Shown here one piece after another: positions 11,405-21,745 of a stretch of DNA of 64,000 nt. A program made the position numbers and the translations under genes. The notes under the pieces are model-generated. The model was not told the DNA's origin. It made no database searches and saw only the letters and a program-made list of their open reading frames with translations. This DNA is from Solwaraspora sp. WMMD1047 (GTDB lineage: Bacteria; Actinomycetota; Actinomycetes; Mycobacteriales; Micromonosporaceae), in assembly GCF_029626155.1 (NCBI RefSeq), contig NZ_JARUBL010000001.1, positions 6,352,501 through 6,416,500 on the forward strand, in the 5' to 3' direction. Every line of letters starts with the position of its first letter. Position 1 is the first letter of the stretch.

Positions 11405-12379
11405 TCAGTGGGCGGCCTGGACCGACCGCTCGAAGATGTCCGCCTCGTACTGCGGGGTCATCCCGACGGCCCGGTACAGGTGGACCGCCTCGGTCGGATT
11501 GCTCAGATCCACGCCGAGCCCGGCGTAGGCGCGTCCCCGCGCGGCATAGCCGGCGAACGCGTGCCGGAGCAGCGCCGCGCCCACCCCGCGCCGCCGGTGC
11601 CCGGCCAGGACCGCGAGGTTGCGGACCCAACCCTCGTTGGCGTCCAGCGACTGGTCCGAGGACTGCAGCACTCCGGCTGGCTCACCGTCCACCTCGGCCA
11701 CGTACCACTCGTCCCAGGGCACGCTCGGCAGGGCCGCGATCTCCGCCCGCCACCGCGGGTAGCTTCGCGGCGGATAGTCCGGGGTGTCCCGGAACGCCGT
11801 GTCGTAGACCCGGTGGAAGGTCCGCAGATCCTCCTCGTCGGCCGGCCGGACCGGCCGGATCCGCACCCCGGCCGGGGGTGCCGGCGGCTCGGCCGACACC
11901 CCGGCCAGCGACCGGCGCATCCGGGCGTACCGCTTGACGAAGGCGAACCCCGCCGCCCGCAGGGTGTCGATCCACCGCTGCTCGGTCGGGACCGCCCCGG
12001 CCCGCACGGTCAGCCGGTCGAGCCCGGCCTGGGCGGCCCGCTCGGCCACCCGGGCGAGCTGTCCGGCCAGCAGCGGGGCCAGCGCCGGGTGGCCGCGCTC
12101 CGGATGCGCGTACACCTCGACGAACTCCTGGTCGCCCCGGCCGGGTTTGTCCAGATAGGCCCAGCCGACCACCTCACCGGCCGGGTCCACCGCCAACCAC
12201 GAGTCGCGGTCCGGGTCGAAGTTCGGTGCGGCGAGGACCTCCCGTACCTCCTCGATGCTGAAGTCCGGCTCGCCCACGGCCGCGATGTCGCTGGCGTGCA
12301 CCACGGCCAGGATCTGGGGGATGTCGGTCGGTCTCGGCCGGCGCGCGGTCCAGCCAGCGGGAAGCTCCACGCCGTGCAT
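11405..12379 (-). CDS. Tandem GNAT-domain N-acetyltransferase
   Basis: The 324-residue protein has two GNAT domains. The N-terminal one (about 10-150) retains the fold but has a degenerate acetyl-CoA loop. The C-terminal one (about 170-315) carries a good pyrophosphate-binding motif, VLAGHRRRGVGAALLRHAF, and the terminal NPTEAVHLYRAVGM helix-strand. Tandem GNAT proteins include mycothiol synthase MshD, but the MshD-specific context is absent and I do not assign that role. The active half is probably the C-terminal one, with the N-terminal copy structural or substrate-binding. It is followed, after a 40-base gap, by the end of the SCO6745-like gene upstream of it in transcription order. Confidence 0.83.
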   Translation of the reverse strand: MHGVELPAGWTARRPRPTDIPQILAVVHASDIAAVGEPDFSIEEVREVLAAPNFDPDRDSWLAVDPAGEVVGWAYLDKPGRGDQEFVEVYAHPERGHPALAPLLAGQLARVAERAAQAGLDRLTVRAGAVPTEQRWIDTLRAAGFAFVKRYARMRRSLAGVSAEPPAPPAGVRIRPVRPADEEDLRTFHRVYDTAFRDTPDYPPRSYPRWRAEIAALPSVPWDEWYVAEVDGEPAGVLQSSDQSLDANEGWVRNLAVLAGHRRRGVGAALLRHAFAGYAARGRAYAGLGVDLSNPTEAVHLYRAVGMTPQYEADIFERSVQAAH

Positions 12380-12419
12380 TGAACCCCGGCGCGCGCCGGG
12401 CCGCCTCCCAATATCGCGC

Positions 12420-13268
12420 TCAGTCCCCGACCGGCACCACCCGGTCGGCCTCGGCGGCCTTGACCAGCAGCTGGGCCAGCTCCATCCGCTCGTCCGGATC
12501 GAGTACGGCGAAGGCCCGGCCGGCGATCCCGTCGGTAACCGCCTCCGCCCAGTGCCACCGGCGCAGCAGCGGACCGACCGGCGGGTACGGCGGTTGCCAG
12601 CCGTAGGCCACCGCGCCCGGTTCGCCCTCCGGCCCGGCGATGATGGCCTCCAGCGGGCTCATCCCGCTGGCCCGCACGGCGAGCAGGTGGGCCGCGGCGA
12701 AGTGTTCGCGGAGCAGGTGCAGCAGGACCGCCAGCCGGGCCCCGGGCGCGTCGTCCGGAATCGGCATCGCCCGCCAGGCGGCGAAGAGCGGCATGCCGGT
12801 GGGGTCGGCGGCTGCGACCACCCGCTCGGTCAGCTCGGCGAGCCGGCGTACGCCCGGCGAGTGGGCCAGGTGTTCGGCTCCCCACCGGCAGCACTCGGTG
12901 AGGCTGATCACGGCCACCTCGCCGGGCATCGCCACCCGCCGGGCGGCCTCCCAGCCGTCGGCGACCGCCTCCGGCGCGATGAAGCCCATCGTCGCGGCGA
13001 CGGTCTCGGTCCGCACGTCGCCGAGGGCACCGGCCCGGCCGGCGATGTGGAAGGCCCACCCGGACAGCCCCATCAACCGGGCTCGGCGCAGCGTGTGCGG
13101 GCACTCGATGAACGCGCCGCCGAGCTCCAGCACCCAGGGCTTCGCGGCGCTGGCGGCCTGTTCAGGGGTCAACGACGCCGCCCTCTCCGCAGCTGGCGCC
13201 CGCCGGGTCGGTTGGGCGCTTTCCGACTTCATGAGAAAGTCTGCCCGTTCGAACCGCCCCCCGGACAC
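12420..13268 (-). CDS. SCO6745-family protein of unknown function
   Basis: The 282-residue mostly helical protein contains the pattern shared by the actinobacterial SCO6745 (EvbL-like) family. The conserved block is LMGLSGWAFHIAGRAGALGDV, then TVAATMGFIAPEAVADGWEAARR, and later the HLLAVRASGMSPLEA region followed by GWQPPYPPVG. No catalytic motif or membrane segment is evident. The family is common in actinomycetes but has no established biochemical role. The first in-frame ATG (13268) gives 12 extra residues before a second ATG that begins MKSESAQPTRR; the second start may be the true one. It is likely co-transcribed with the GNAT gene 40 bases downstream. Confidence 0.7.
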   Translation of the reverse strand: MSGGRFERADFLMKSESAQPTRRAPAAERAASLTPEQAASAAKPWVLELGGAFIECPHTLRRARLMGLSGWAFHIAGRAGALGDVRTETVAATMGFIAPEAVADGWEAARRVAMPGEVAVISLTECCRWGAEHLAHSPGVRRLAELTERVVAAADPTGMPLFAAWRAMPIPDDAPGARLAVLLHLLREHFAAAHLLAVRASGMSPLEAIIAGPEGEPGAVAYGWQPPYPPVGPLLRRWHWAEAVTDGIAGRAFAVLDPDERMELAQLLVKAAEADRVVPVGD

Positions 13269-13324
13269 CCCGAAGCGGCCAATCCCTCACCCGCTGTCCG
13301 TCCCGGCCGTCCCGACCAGCCCGG

Positions 13325-14275
13325 TCAGGGCGTCTGGTCGTCGTCCGGGAGGGCCTCGGCGGCGGCCTGTGCCTCGCCGACGTGTCGGCGGGCGGCCACC
13401 ACGGACCGTTCGGCGGCCTTACGGGCCAACCGCCGCCGGCTCAACTCGGCCTCGGCGGCGGCCCGGGCGCGTTCCAGGGCGGCCAGTTCCGCCTCAATGC
13501 CGGCCAAGGCGTCGGCGCCGTCGCGTTCGGCCGCCACCGACTCGGTCAGCTCCGCCTCGGCCTGCGCCTGTCGGTCGCGGGCGCCGTCGAGTTCGCGCCG
13601 CAGCGCGCGCCGCCGCACCCGCAGTGCCGCCGCCGAGTCGGCGCGTTCGGCCGGCGGCGATCCGGCCGGCCGGGGCCGGCCCGGTACACCCGGGTCGCGG
13701 CCGGACCCGGCCGGCCGGACGGCGGCCTCGTCGAGTTCGCCCGCGCCGCCGGTGACCAGCCGGAGCTGCGGTCTGGGCACCTCGCCGAAGCCGGCGTAGC
13801 TGGTCGCCCGGAGCAGCCGCCCGGTCCGTACCTGCTCGGCGACGGTCTCGTCCGACAGCGCCGCGTTCAGGGTCGCCTCCACCTCGGCCAGCGGGAGCTT
13901 CCCGGCCGACAGCGCCGGATCGGCCTCCCGGGCGAGGGCGCGCACTTCGGCGACCAGCGCGTTCACCGCCCCCCGGCGCTGCCCGGACAGCTCGCGGAGC
14001 CGGGGTCCGGCCAGTTCCCGCTGCGCCGACCGCAGCGCGGCCGAGAGGTCGACCAGGTCGGCGACGAGTTGCGGCCGGCGCAGCGCCAGCAGGTTCACCA
14101 GCCAGGCGGCCACGGTGGGCTTGCGGAGCCGGCCGATCTCGCGGGCGGCGGCGGTGTCACCGGCGGCGCGGGCGGCGGCCACCGCCTCGGCGCGGGCGGC
14201 GACGAACCCGTCCGGGGGCGCGGTGTAGAGCCGGTCGACGAGTTCCCGGGAGACCGCTGCCATCTTCTCCACCAT
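13325..14275 (-). CDS. Coiled-coil hypothetical protein
   Basis: This 316-residue protein has a conserved N-terminal helical region containing REIGRLRKPTVAAWLVNLLA, a pattern recurrent in uncharacterised actinobacterial proteins. A Pro/Gly-rich linker (about 190-215) follows. The C-terminal Ala/Arg/Glu-rich segment (about 218-305) has strong coiled-coil periodicity. No enzyme motif or signal peptide is visible. It lies six bases after the MBL-fold hydrolase gene and is therefore probably in the same operon. I do not recognise a function; a structural or protein-interaction role is plausible from the coiled coil. Confidence 0.72.
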   Translation of the reverse strand: MVEKMAAVSRELVDRLYTAPPDGFVAARAEAVAAARAAGDTAAAREIGRLRKPTVAAWLVNLLALRRPQLVADLVDLSAALRSAQRELAGPRLRELSGQRRGAVNALVAEVRALAREADPALSAGKLPLAEVEATLNAALSDETVAEQVRTGRLLRATSYAGFGEVPRPQLRLVTGGAGELDEAAVRPAGSGRDPGVPGRPRPAGSPPAERADSAAALRVRRRALRRELDGARDRQAQAEAELTESVAAERDGADALAGIEAELAALERARAAAEAELSRRRLARKAAERSVVAARRHVGEAQAAAEALPDDDQTP

Positions 14276-14281
14276 CGAGGT

Positions 14282-14911
14282 TCAGTTGACCTGCGAGCCG
14301 GATTCCAGGCGGGCGTAGTCGCAGCCGGCGAGGCGGCTCATCAGGCCGTCGGTGACGCTGTGGCCGGCGTCGTTGAGCAGGCCGTCGTGCAGGGCGAAGG
14401 CGCGCCGGGGGGCGACCGCGCGGACGAAGTCGACGGACTCGGCCAGCCGCAGCCAGGGCGCCGAGACCGGCACGAAGAGGGTGTCGACCTGAACGCCCGC
14501 CGGCACGTCGAACGAGTCGCCCGGGTGGTAGATCTCGTCGTTGAGGAGGAACCCGAGATTGGGCACCCGGGGAATGTCCGGATGGATTTCCGCGTGCCAA
14601 CCGCCGTAGGCCCGGACGTCGATGCCGGCGGCGGTGAACTCGTCGCCGGACTCCACCGCCGTCACCACCCCGGCCAGGGCGTCCAGTTTGGACACCACCG
14701 CCGGGTGGGTGTGCACCGTGACGGCCGGGCGCTTGCCGAGCGCGTCGGCGAGGGCGTCCACGTCCAGGTGGTCGGCGTGCTCGTGGGTCACCAGCACCGC
14801 GTCCACACCGTCGAGCGCGGCCCGCTCGGTGAAGGCACCGGGGTCGATGACCAGCACCGCACCATCATGCTCGACGCGTACGCAGGAATGGCCGAACTTG
14901 GTCAATCGCAC
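14282..14911 (-). CDS. MBL-fold metal-dependent hydrolase
   Basis: The 209-residue protein begins MRLTKFGHSCVRVEHDGA and carries the metal-binding motif THEHADHLD (HxHxDH). A third ligand region is in GGWHAEIH, and IYHPGDSF and ALHDG supply the remaining ligands. This is the UlaG/YcfU-like branch of the metallo-beta-lactamase superfamily: short, cytoplasmic hydrolases of phosphodiesters or lactones with unknown substrate in most cases. It leads a two-gene unit with the coiled-coil protein gene. Confidence 0.85.
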   Translation of the reverse strand: MRLTKFGHSCVRVEHDGAVLVIDPGAFTERAALDGVDAVLVTHEHADHLDVDALADALGKRPAVTVHTHPAVVSKLDALAGVVTAVESGDEFTAAGIDVRAYGGWHAEIHPDIPRVPNLGFLLNDEIYHPGDSFDVPAGVQVDTLFVPVSAPWLRLAESVDFVRAVAPRRAFALHDGLLNDAGHSVTDGLMSRLAGCDYARLESGSQVN

Positions 14912-15029
14912 CGTGACTCCCTCACAACCGAATCGTGATGTCCTTCCCGGCAGTCTGCCGGAACCGGACCGCGACCGCCGCGCGTCTCACGGAACACCCC
15001 GACACGGGGGGTTGCGGAGCGGAGGAGAC

Positions 15030-15992
15030 ATGGGGAGGAACGTACAGCGCCGGATGGCCGCGCTGGTCGGCGTGGCGGGGTTGGCGGCGGCCCTGATCCT
15101 GGGCGGCTGCGGCGCGGCGGAAGACTCGGCCGGGGTCGAGACCGGATCGGCGGCCGACGCGCCGGCCCAGCGGGAGGGCGCGCCGCCGGCGGGCGCGGAC
15201 CGGGGCGCCGAGGACGGCAACGAGGCCGACGCCGGGGCGGGGGCCGCCGCCGACCTGCGGGTCGACCAACGGCAGATCGTCTACACCGGCTCGATGACCG
15301 TCCGGGTCGACGACGTCGAGGCGAAGGCGGCCCGCGCGGTCGCGCTGGTGACCGGCGCCGGCGGGTTCGTCGGCGGGGACCAGCGGACCAGCAACGACTC
15401 GTCCAGTGAGGCGTCGCTCACGCTGCGGGTGCCGGCCGACCAGTTCGCCCGGGTGGTGGACGGCATCGCCGAACTCGGTGAGCAGCAGCACCGCGACATC
15501 AAGACGGAGGACGTCACCGAGGAGTCCCTGGACCTGGACGCCCGGATCACCACCCAGCAGGCCCGGGTGGCCAGCGGCCGGCGGTTGCTGGCCGAGGCGG
15601 ACAGCCTCAGCGACCTGGTGATGCTGGAGCGGGAGTTGGCCAGTCGGGAGGCGGACCTCGCCTCGCTGGAGGCGAAGAAGCGCCGGCTGGCCGATCTGGT
15701 CGCGCTCTCCACCATCACGGTGACCCTGCTCGGGCCGGACGCGCCGGACGACACCGACGACGGACCTGACACCGGCTTCCTGGTCGGCCTGGGCGCGGGC
15801 TGGACGGCGTTCCTCGCCTCGATGGGGGTGCTGCTGACCGTCCTGGGTGCGCTGCTGCCCTGGCTGGTCGCGCTCGGCGTACCGGCGTTCGCGGTGCTCT
15901 GGTTGGTCCGGCGGCTGGGTCGGCGGTCCCGGCCGGCTGGGGGTGCGGCGCCGACCGCCGCCGCCGGGTCCCCGCCACCACCACCGGGCTGA
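15030..15992 (+). CDS. DUF4349 domain lipoprotein
   Basis: The start is ATG 15030, placed by the purine-rich site GGAGGAG three bases upstream. The 320-residue product has a lipoprotein signal peptide with lipobox LILGGC (Cys about 27) and a disordered acidic Ala/Gly linker. The DUF4349 core (RQIVYTGSMTVRVDDVEAKA, about 75-260) contains a predicted coiled coil around VMLERELASREADLASLEAKKRR. One C-terminal transmembrane segment (VLLTVLGALLPWLVALGVPA) ends in a basic tail. DUF4349 proteins are envelope-anchored and of unknown function. The gene is monocistronic and followed by a strong terminator. Confidence 0.85.
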   Translation: MGRNVQRRMAALVGVAGLAAALILGGCGAAEDSAGVETGSAADAPAQREGAPPAGADRGAEDGNEADAGAGAAADLRVDQRQIVYTGSMTVRVDDVEAKAARAVALVTGAGGFVGGDQRTSNDSSSEASLTLRVPADQFARVVDGIAELGEQQHRDIKTEDVTEESLDLDARITTQQARVASGRRLLAEADSLSDLVMLERELASREADLASLEAKKRRLADLVALSTITVTLLGPDAPDDTDDGPDTGFLVGLGAGWTAFLASMGVLLTVLGALLPWLVALGVPAFAVLWLVRRLGRRSRPAGGAAPTAAAGSPPPPPG

Positions 15993-16004
15993 TCCGGTAC
16001 GACG

Positions 16005-16039
16005 CGCGTCGGCCCCGGCGGCTTGCCGGGGCCGACGCG
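16005..16039 (+). terminator. Rho-independent-type hairpin
   Basis: A perfect 15-bp stem (CGCGTCGGCCCCGGC at 16005-16019 with its complement at 16025-16039) closes a five-base loop 13 bases after the DUF4349 stop. It also sits downstream of the convergent M20 gene (stop at 16131), so it may serve both. Confidence 0.75.
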
Positions 16040-16130
16040 TCGCGGCGCGGGTAGGGGGCGGGCTGGACGCGGGGCGGAGGCCGGACGCGGGGCGATGCCG
16101 GCGCCCCCGGGTCGGCCCGGAGACGCCGGA

Positions 16131-17390
16131 TCAGGCGATGGCGGCCAGCGCCCGGGTCGCGGTGTGCACCAGCAGCCGGACCCCCACCCCGATCGCCCGT
16201 TCGTCCACGTCGAAGGTGGGCCGGTGCAGGTCGGCGTTTGGTGACAGCCGGCCCACGCCGAGCCGGGCCAGCGCGCCGGGAACGTACTCGAGGTACCAGG
16301 AGAAGTCCTCGCCGCCCATGCTCTGCGGCGTCTCGGCGACCGCGGTGGGGCCGGCGGTGGCCTTGGTGGCGGCGGTCAGCAGCCGGATCGCCCGGGCGTC
16401 GTTCACCACCGGCGGGCGGCCGCGCAGGTACTCCAGGTCAACGGTGGCGCCGGTCGGCGCGATCACGTCCCGGACCACCTGGGCGACGATCTTCGGGGCG
16501 GCGTCCCAGGTGTCCCGGTCGAGCACCCGCAGGGTGCCGGCGGCCATCGCCTCGTCCGGGATGACGTTGTACTGGGTGCCGGCCGACGCCTGCCCGAAGA
16601 CCAGCAGCAGTCCGCTGTTGGCGGCGACCCGGCGGCTGACGAGTGCCGGCACCTCGGTGACCAGCCGGCCCAGCGCGTCGACCAGGTCCACGGTCAGGTG
16701 CGGTCGGGCGGTGTGGCCGCCCGGCCCGGTCAGCCGGACGGTGATGTTGTCGGCCGCGGCGGTGATCGGCCCGATCCGCAGGCCGACCTGCCCGACCGGC
16801 AGGCTCGGGTCGCAGTGCAGGGCGAAGATCTGGGCGACCTCGTCCAGACCGCCCGCCTCGATCACCTCCAGCGAGCCGCAGGGCAGGATCTCCTCGGCCG
16901 GCTGGAAGATCAGCCGGACCCGGCCGGTGAGCTTGCCCCGCTCGGCGAGCCGGGCCAGCAGCAGGCCCAGGCCGAGCAGGACGGTGGTGTGCACGTCGTG
17001 CCCGCAGGCGTGGCAGGCACCATCCACAGTGGATCGGTAGGGCACGTCCTTGGTGTCGGTGAGCGGCAGCGCGTCGAGGTCGGCCCGGAAGGCGATCACC
17101 GGCCCGGTGCTGCGGCTGCCGATGTCGCAGATCACCCCGTTCCCCTTGGGCAGCAGCCGGGGGTTGAGGCCGGCGAGCGAGAGTTCCCGGGCGATCAGGG
17201 CGGCGGAGTCGTACTCCTGCCCGGAAAGTTCGGGGTGGGCGTGCAGGTGCCGGCGGGTCGCGATCAGGTCCGGCAGCCGGAAGGCCAGCAACTCGTCCAG
17301 CCCGGCTGGGAGGGGCTCCGCCCCGGCAGGCGTCTCCGGCCAGGATGAAGCCAGCCCACTGCCTGTCGGCATTGTCAACACACTCGTCAC
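16131..17390 (-). CDS. M20 family amidohydrolase / metallopeptidase
   Basis: The conserved 390-residue core begins at LPDLIATRRHLHAHPELSGQEY. It shows the M20D amidohydrolase motifs: FRADLDALPLTD, HACGHDVHTTVLLG, FQPAEEILPCGS and the dimerisation segment GPGGHTARPH. The C-terminal ligand region is ETPQSMGGEDFSWYLEYVPGALARLG. Members (hippurate hydrolase, N-acyl amino acid amidohydrolases) use two zinc or manganese ions to hydrolyse N-acyl amino acids. I place the start at GTG 17390 (VTSVLTMPTG). ATG 17372 is an alternative, and the frame stays open to an ATG at 17573 with an excellent ribosome-binding site, discussed as a finding. Cytoplasmic. Confidence 0.88.
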   Translation of the reverse strand: MTSVLTMPTGSGLASSWPETPAGAEPLPAGLDELLAFRLPDLIATRRHLHAHPELSGQEYDSAALIARELSLAGLNPRLLPKGNGVICDIGSRSTGPVIAFRADLDALPLTDTKDVPYRSTVDGACHACGHDVHTTVLLGLGLLLARLAERGKLTGRVRLIFQPAEEILPCGSLEVIEAGGLDEVAQIFALHCDPSLPVGQVGLRIGPITAAADNITVRLTGPGGHTARPHLTVDLVDALGRLVTEVPALVSRRVAANSGLLLVFGQASAGTQYNVIPDEAMAAGTLRVLDRDTWDAAPKIVAQVVRDVIAPTGATVDLEYLRGRPPVVNDARAIRLLTAATKATAGPTAVAETPQSMGGEDFSWYLEYVPGALARLGVGRLSPNADLHRPTFDVDERAIGVGVRLLVHTATRALAAIA

Positions 17391-17978
17391 GTCGATGTCT
17401 CGATCACTAGAGGTGGATGGATCTGGACCAACAGGGGACAGCCTAGACCGCCGAAGGTAACTCTGCGCAACGTCGTTTTGGTAGCGATCGGACCGCGCAG
17501 CGTCACAAAGTGCCTGGTGAGAGCGGCCAAAAACGCCAAGACGGCCGTACGGATCGACGCCGTTCACCGACATTAGTGTCACACCTCCTACAACGCGTGA
17601 CGATATTGCCGGTCACGATCCGCAATCTTCTGGTGTCCGATTCGCCGGAACCGACGGCGGTCCCCGACCGGTCCGCGACCGGCCCCGGGCACCCCGGACG
17701 ACCCCCTTGATCAAGCTCGCACACCAGGTCGGAGGCGGTGCGCACCGCGCGTCCGTCAAACCCGGCGGGCCGGCCGGGCCGCCCCGCGGCAGCCGGCCAC
17801 CGCCCCGCGACACCCCGGCCACCGCGACGAACACGCCCGGCTCTTACCCCGAATCACCCGGGGCAAAAGGCGTCGGGCCACCCGGTCGACCGCGAACCGC
17901 TCGACGCGCCCGGAAAGTCCTGGAACCGGCCCGGAAAATCCGGCGGACGGTTCGGAAAATCGCGCCGAACCGGGGCGC
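17391..17978. other. Intergenic/leader region with an odd ribosome-binding site and 21-bp-period repeats
   Basis: The 588 bases hold no confident gene. The 17391-17600 part is less GC-rich than the surroundings and should contain the promoter of the minus-strand M20 gene. It also holds a TAGGAGGTG site before an in-frame ATG at 17573. The 17601-17900 part shows no coding signal. At 17911-17961 three near-identical nine-base blocks recur every 21 bases just after the acyl-CoA mutase stop codon. Confidence 0.5.
17911..17961. repeat. Three 9-bp direct repeats at 21-bp spacing
   Basis: CGGAAAGTC at 17911-17919, CGGAAAATC at 17932-17940 and CGGAAAATC at 17953-17961 are spaced exactly 21 bases start to start, about two helical turns. 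They lie directly 3' of the acyl-CoA mutase gene (minus strand). Confidence 0.7.
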
Positions 17979-19562
<1,584 letters not shown>

Positions 19563-19767
19563 CTCCGGATGGTAGGACGTGCTGGTGGGAGGCCGGGTGA
19601 GGTATTGCGCACAGCGCGTCCGAGCCGGCATACCCGAGGTGAGTTCACCGGTACGGAAAGTCAGTTCCGGAGAACCCCCGCCCGTCGCCTTTCCCTCGGG
19701 GGTACCGAACCCGCAATATAGGGGGGTTGTGTCCCGTGCCCCTCTCGATTTCCCGGTGGCCTTACCT

Positions 19768-21738
19768 GTGACTCAGATCCCGACGTGGAGCGGCGGACCA
19801 GTCAACCCCACCAATGGACGCGCGGCGCCCGGCGCCACCATCGGCGGCCGGTACTCGCTGCGCGCCGCGGTCGGCCACGGCGGGATGGGCACCGTCTGGC
19901 GGGCCGCCGACACGCTGCTGCGCCGCGACGTGGCGGTCAAGGAGGTCGTGCTGCCGCCGGGCCTGGCGCCCAGCGACCGCGACGCCATGTACGAACGCAC
20001 CCTGCGCGAGGCGCGCGCCGCCGCCGCCCTGCAGCACCCCGCCGTCGTGCAGGTGTACGACGTGGTGACCGAGGCCGGCCGCCCGTGGATCGTGATGGAG
20101 CTGCTGGACGCGCGGAGCCTCGCCGACATGGTGATCGAGGACGGGCCGGTGGCCCCGCGCGCCGTCGCCAAGATCGGCATCGCGCTGCTCGGCGCACTGG
20201 AGGTCGCCCACGCGATCGGCGTCCTGCACCGGGACGTGAAACCGGCGAACGTGCTGATCTGCAACGACGGGCGCTGTGTGCTCACCGACTTCGGGGTGGC
20301 CCGGATGCCCACCGACGTCCAGCTCACCACCCCCGGCATGGTGCTCGGCTCGCCGCACTTCATCTCCCCCGAGCGGGCGATGGGGCAGGAGTTCGGGCCG
20401 CCCAGCGACCTCTTCTCGCTCGGCGTGACGCTCTACACCGCGGTCGAGGGCCGACCTCCGTTCGACAAGGGCGACCCGATCGAGACGATGCACGCGGTGG
20501 TCGAGGACCCGCCCGCGCCGCCGAGCCGCTCCGGGCCGCTGACCGGGGTGCTGATGGGGCTGCTGGAGAAGGACCCGGCCCGCCGGTTCGACGTGCCCAC
20601 CGCCCGCGGCATGCTCCGGGAGCTGCTGGCCGGCCCGCTGGCCAGCAAGGCGCCCGGCCACCTGACCACCGACCCGTACTCGGTCGTCCCGCCGCAGCGC
20701 TCGCCGTGGCAGCCGCCGGCCGCCCAGCCGCAGCCGCAGCCGACCGGCCAGATCGGCGGCCGGGCGATGCTCGCCCCCGGCGAGTCGCTCACCGACCGGC
20801 TGGCCGAGCTGCAGCGCGCCGGTCACCAGATGCCCACCCCGGCCCAGTACGCCGCGGCCGGCCTGGCCGACACCAACCCGACCCAGCCGCCGGTCCCGGC
20901 GGTCAACGCCCCGACCGGCGCGCTCACCGGCGCCACCGGTGCGATGCCCGGCAAGCCCTGGGACCAGCCCACCCGGGCCGGCTGGGGTGCCGCCCCACCC
21001 GCCGGCGGGCCGGGCACCGAGGCCGGTGGGCCCGGCACCGGGGTCCGGCCGGTCGGCGCCGCCGCGGGCGGTAAGGCGCTGCTGGACCGGGCGCTGGTCG
21101 GCGCGAAGCGCACCGGCGGCACCGCGGTCGAGACCGTCAAGGGCTGGCCGCGCAACCTGCAGCTTGCCGCGGCCAGCGGGCTGGCCGTGGTGCTGCTGCT
21201 CGGCGCGGTGCTGCTGTTCAACGGCTCCGACCAGCAGCCCACCCCGCCACCGCAGGCCGCACCGACCACGCCCGCCCCGGTCGGCGCCTCCTTCGAGACC
21301 CAGACGTACGCCGAGAAGGGCCTGTCGGTGAACGTGCCGGCGGGCTGGAAGCGGGCCACCGGCGGGTCGTACGTCGACTTCACCGACCCCGACGACAGCG
21401 GCCGCCGGGTCCGCATCATCGTCGAGCCCTTCGGCGGCACCCAGGCGCTGCGCTGGGCGGAGGTCGCCGAGAACGGCCTGGAGAGCCGCAGCCGGACCTG
21501 CGCGAAGCCGTACAACCAGATCTCGATGACCGAGGCGGAGCTGGCCGGCCGGGCCGGCGCCGAGTTCGAGTACACCTGCGGCTCCGGCGACAACATGCGG
21601 CACGGGGTGTGGCGGATGGTCCCGCAGGACGGCAAGGCGTACTCGTTCTACCTGACCACCACCGACGGCCGGTTCGAGGAGAGCAAGGTCATCTACGACG
21701 AGATGGTCCGCTCGTTCCAGTTCAGCGCCGCCGGCTGA
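19768..21738 (+). CDS. Transmembrane Ser/Thr protein kinase (PASTA-less, Pkn type)
   Basis: The 656-residue product begins with a Hanks-type kinase domain. It has the glycine loop GHGGMGTVW (about 37-45), VAVKE with the catalytic Lys (about 58), [10 protein letters not shown] (about 153-162), DFGVAR (about 174) and SPERA. A long Pro/Gln/Ala-rich juxtamembrane segment (about 295-460) follows. One transmembrane helix ([13 protein letters not shown], about 470-485) precedes an extracellular domain of about 165 residues with two cysteines. The outer part has no recognisable sensor domain. The start is taken as GTG 19768 ([10 protein letters not shown]); GTG 19729, preceded by a G-run, is an alternative. 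The gene ends seven bases before the phospho-sugar mutase gene, so the two may be co-transcribed. Confidence 0.9.
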   Translation: MTQIPTWSGGPVNPTNGRAAPGATIGGRYSLRAAVGHGGMGTVWRAADTLLRRDVAVKEVVLPPGLAPSDRDAMYERTLREARAAAALQHPAVVQVYDVVTEAGRPWIVMELLDARSLADMVIEDGPVAPRAVAKIGIALLGALEVAHAIGVLHRDVKPANVLICNDGRCVLTDFGVARMPTDVQLTTPGMVLGSPHFISPERAMGQEFGPPSDLFSLGVTLYTAVEGRPPFDKGDPIETMHAVVEDPPAPPSRSGPLTGVLMGLLEKDPARRFDVPTARGMLRELLAGPLASKAPGHLTTDPYSVVPPQRSPWQPPAAQPQPQPTGQIGGRAMLAPGESLTDRLAELQRAGHQMPTPAQYAAAGLADTNPTQPPVPAVNAPTGALTGATGAMPGKPWDQPTRAGWGAAPPAGGPGTEAGGPGTGVRPVGAAAGGKALLDRALVGAKRTGGTAVETVKGWPRNLQLAAASGLAVVLLLGAVLLFNGSDQQPTPPPQAAPTTPAPVGASFETQTYAEKGLSVNVPAGWKRATGGSYVDFTDPDDSGRRVRIIVEPFGGTQALRWAEVAENGLESRSRTCAKPYNQISMTEAELAGRAGAEFEYTCGSGDNMRHGVWRMVPQDGKAYSFYLTTTDGRFEESKVIYDEMVRSFQFSAAG

Positions 21739-21745
21739 CCCGGGC

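Noticed and set aside
11405-12379. Mycothiol synthase mshD
   Set aside because: It is a tandem GNAT of similar length, but the first domain and C-terminal pocket segments do not clearly match MshD, and no mycothiol context is nearby.
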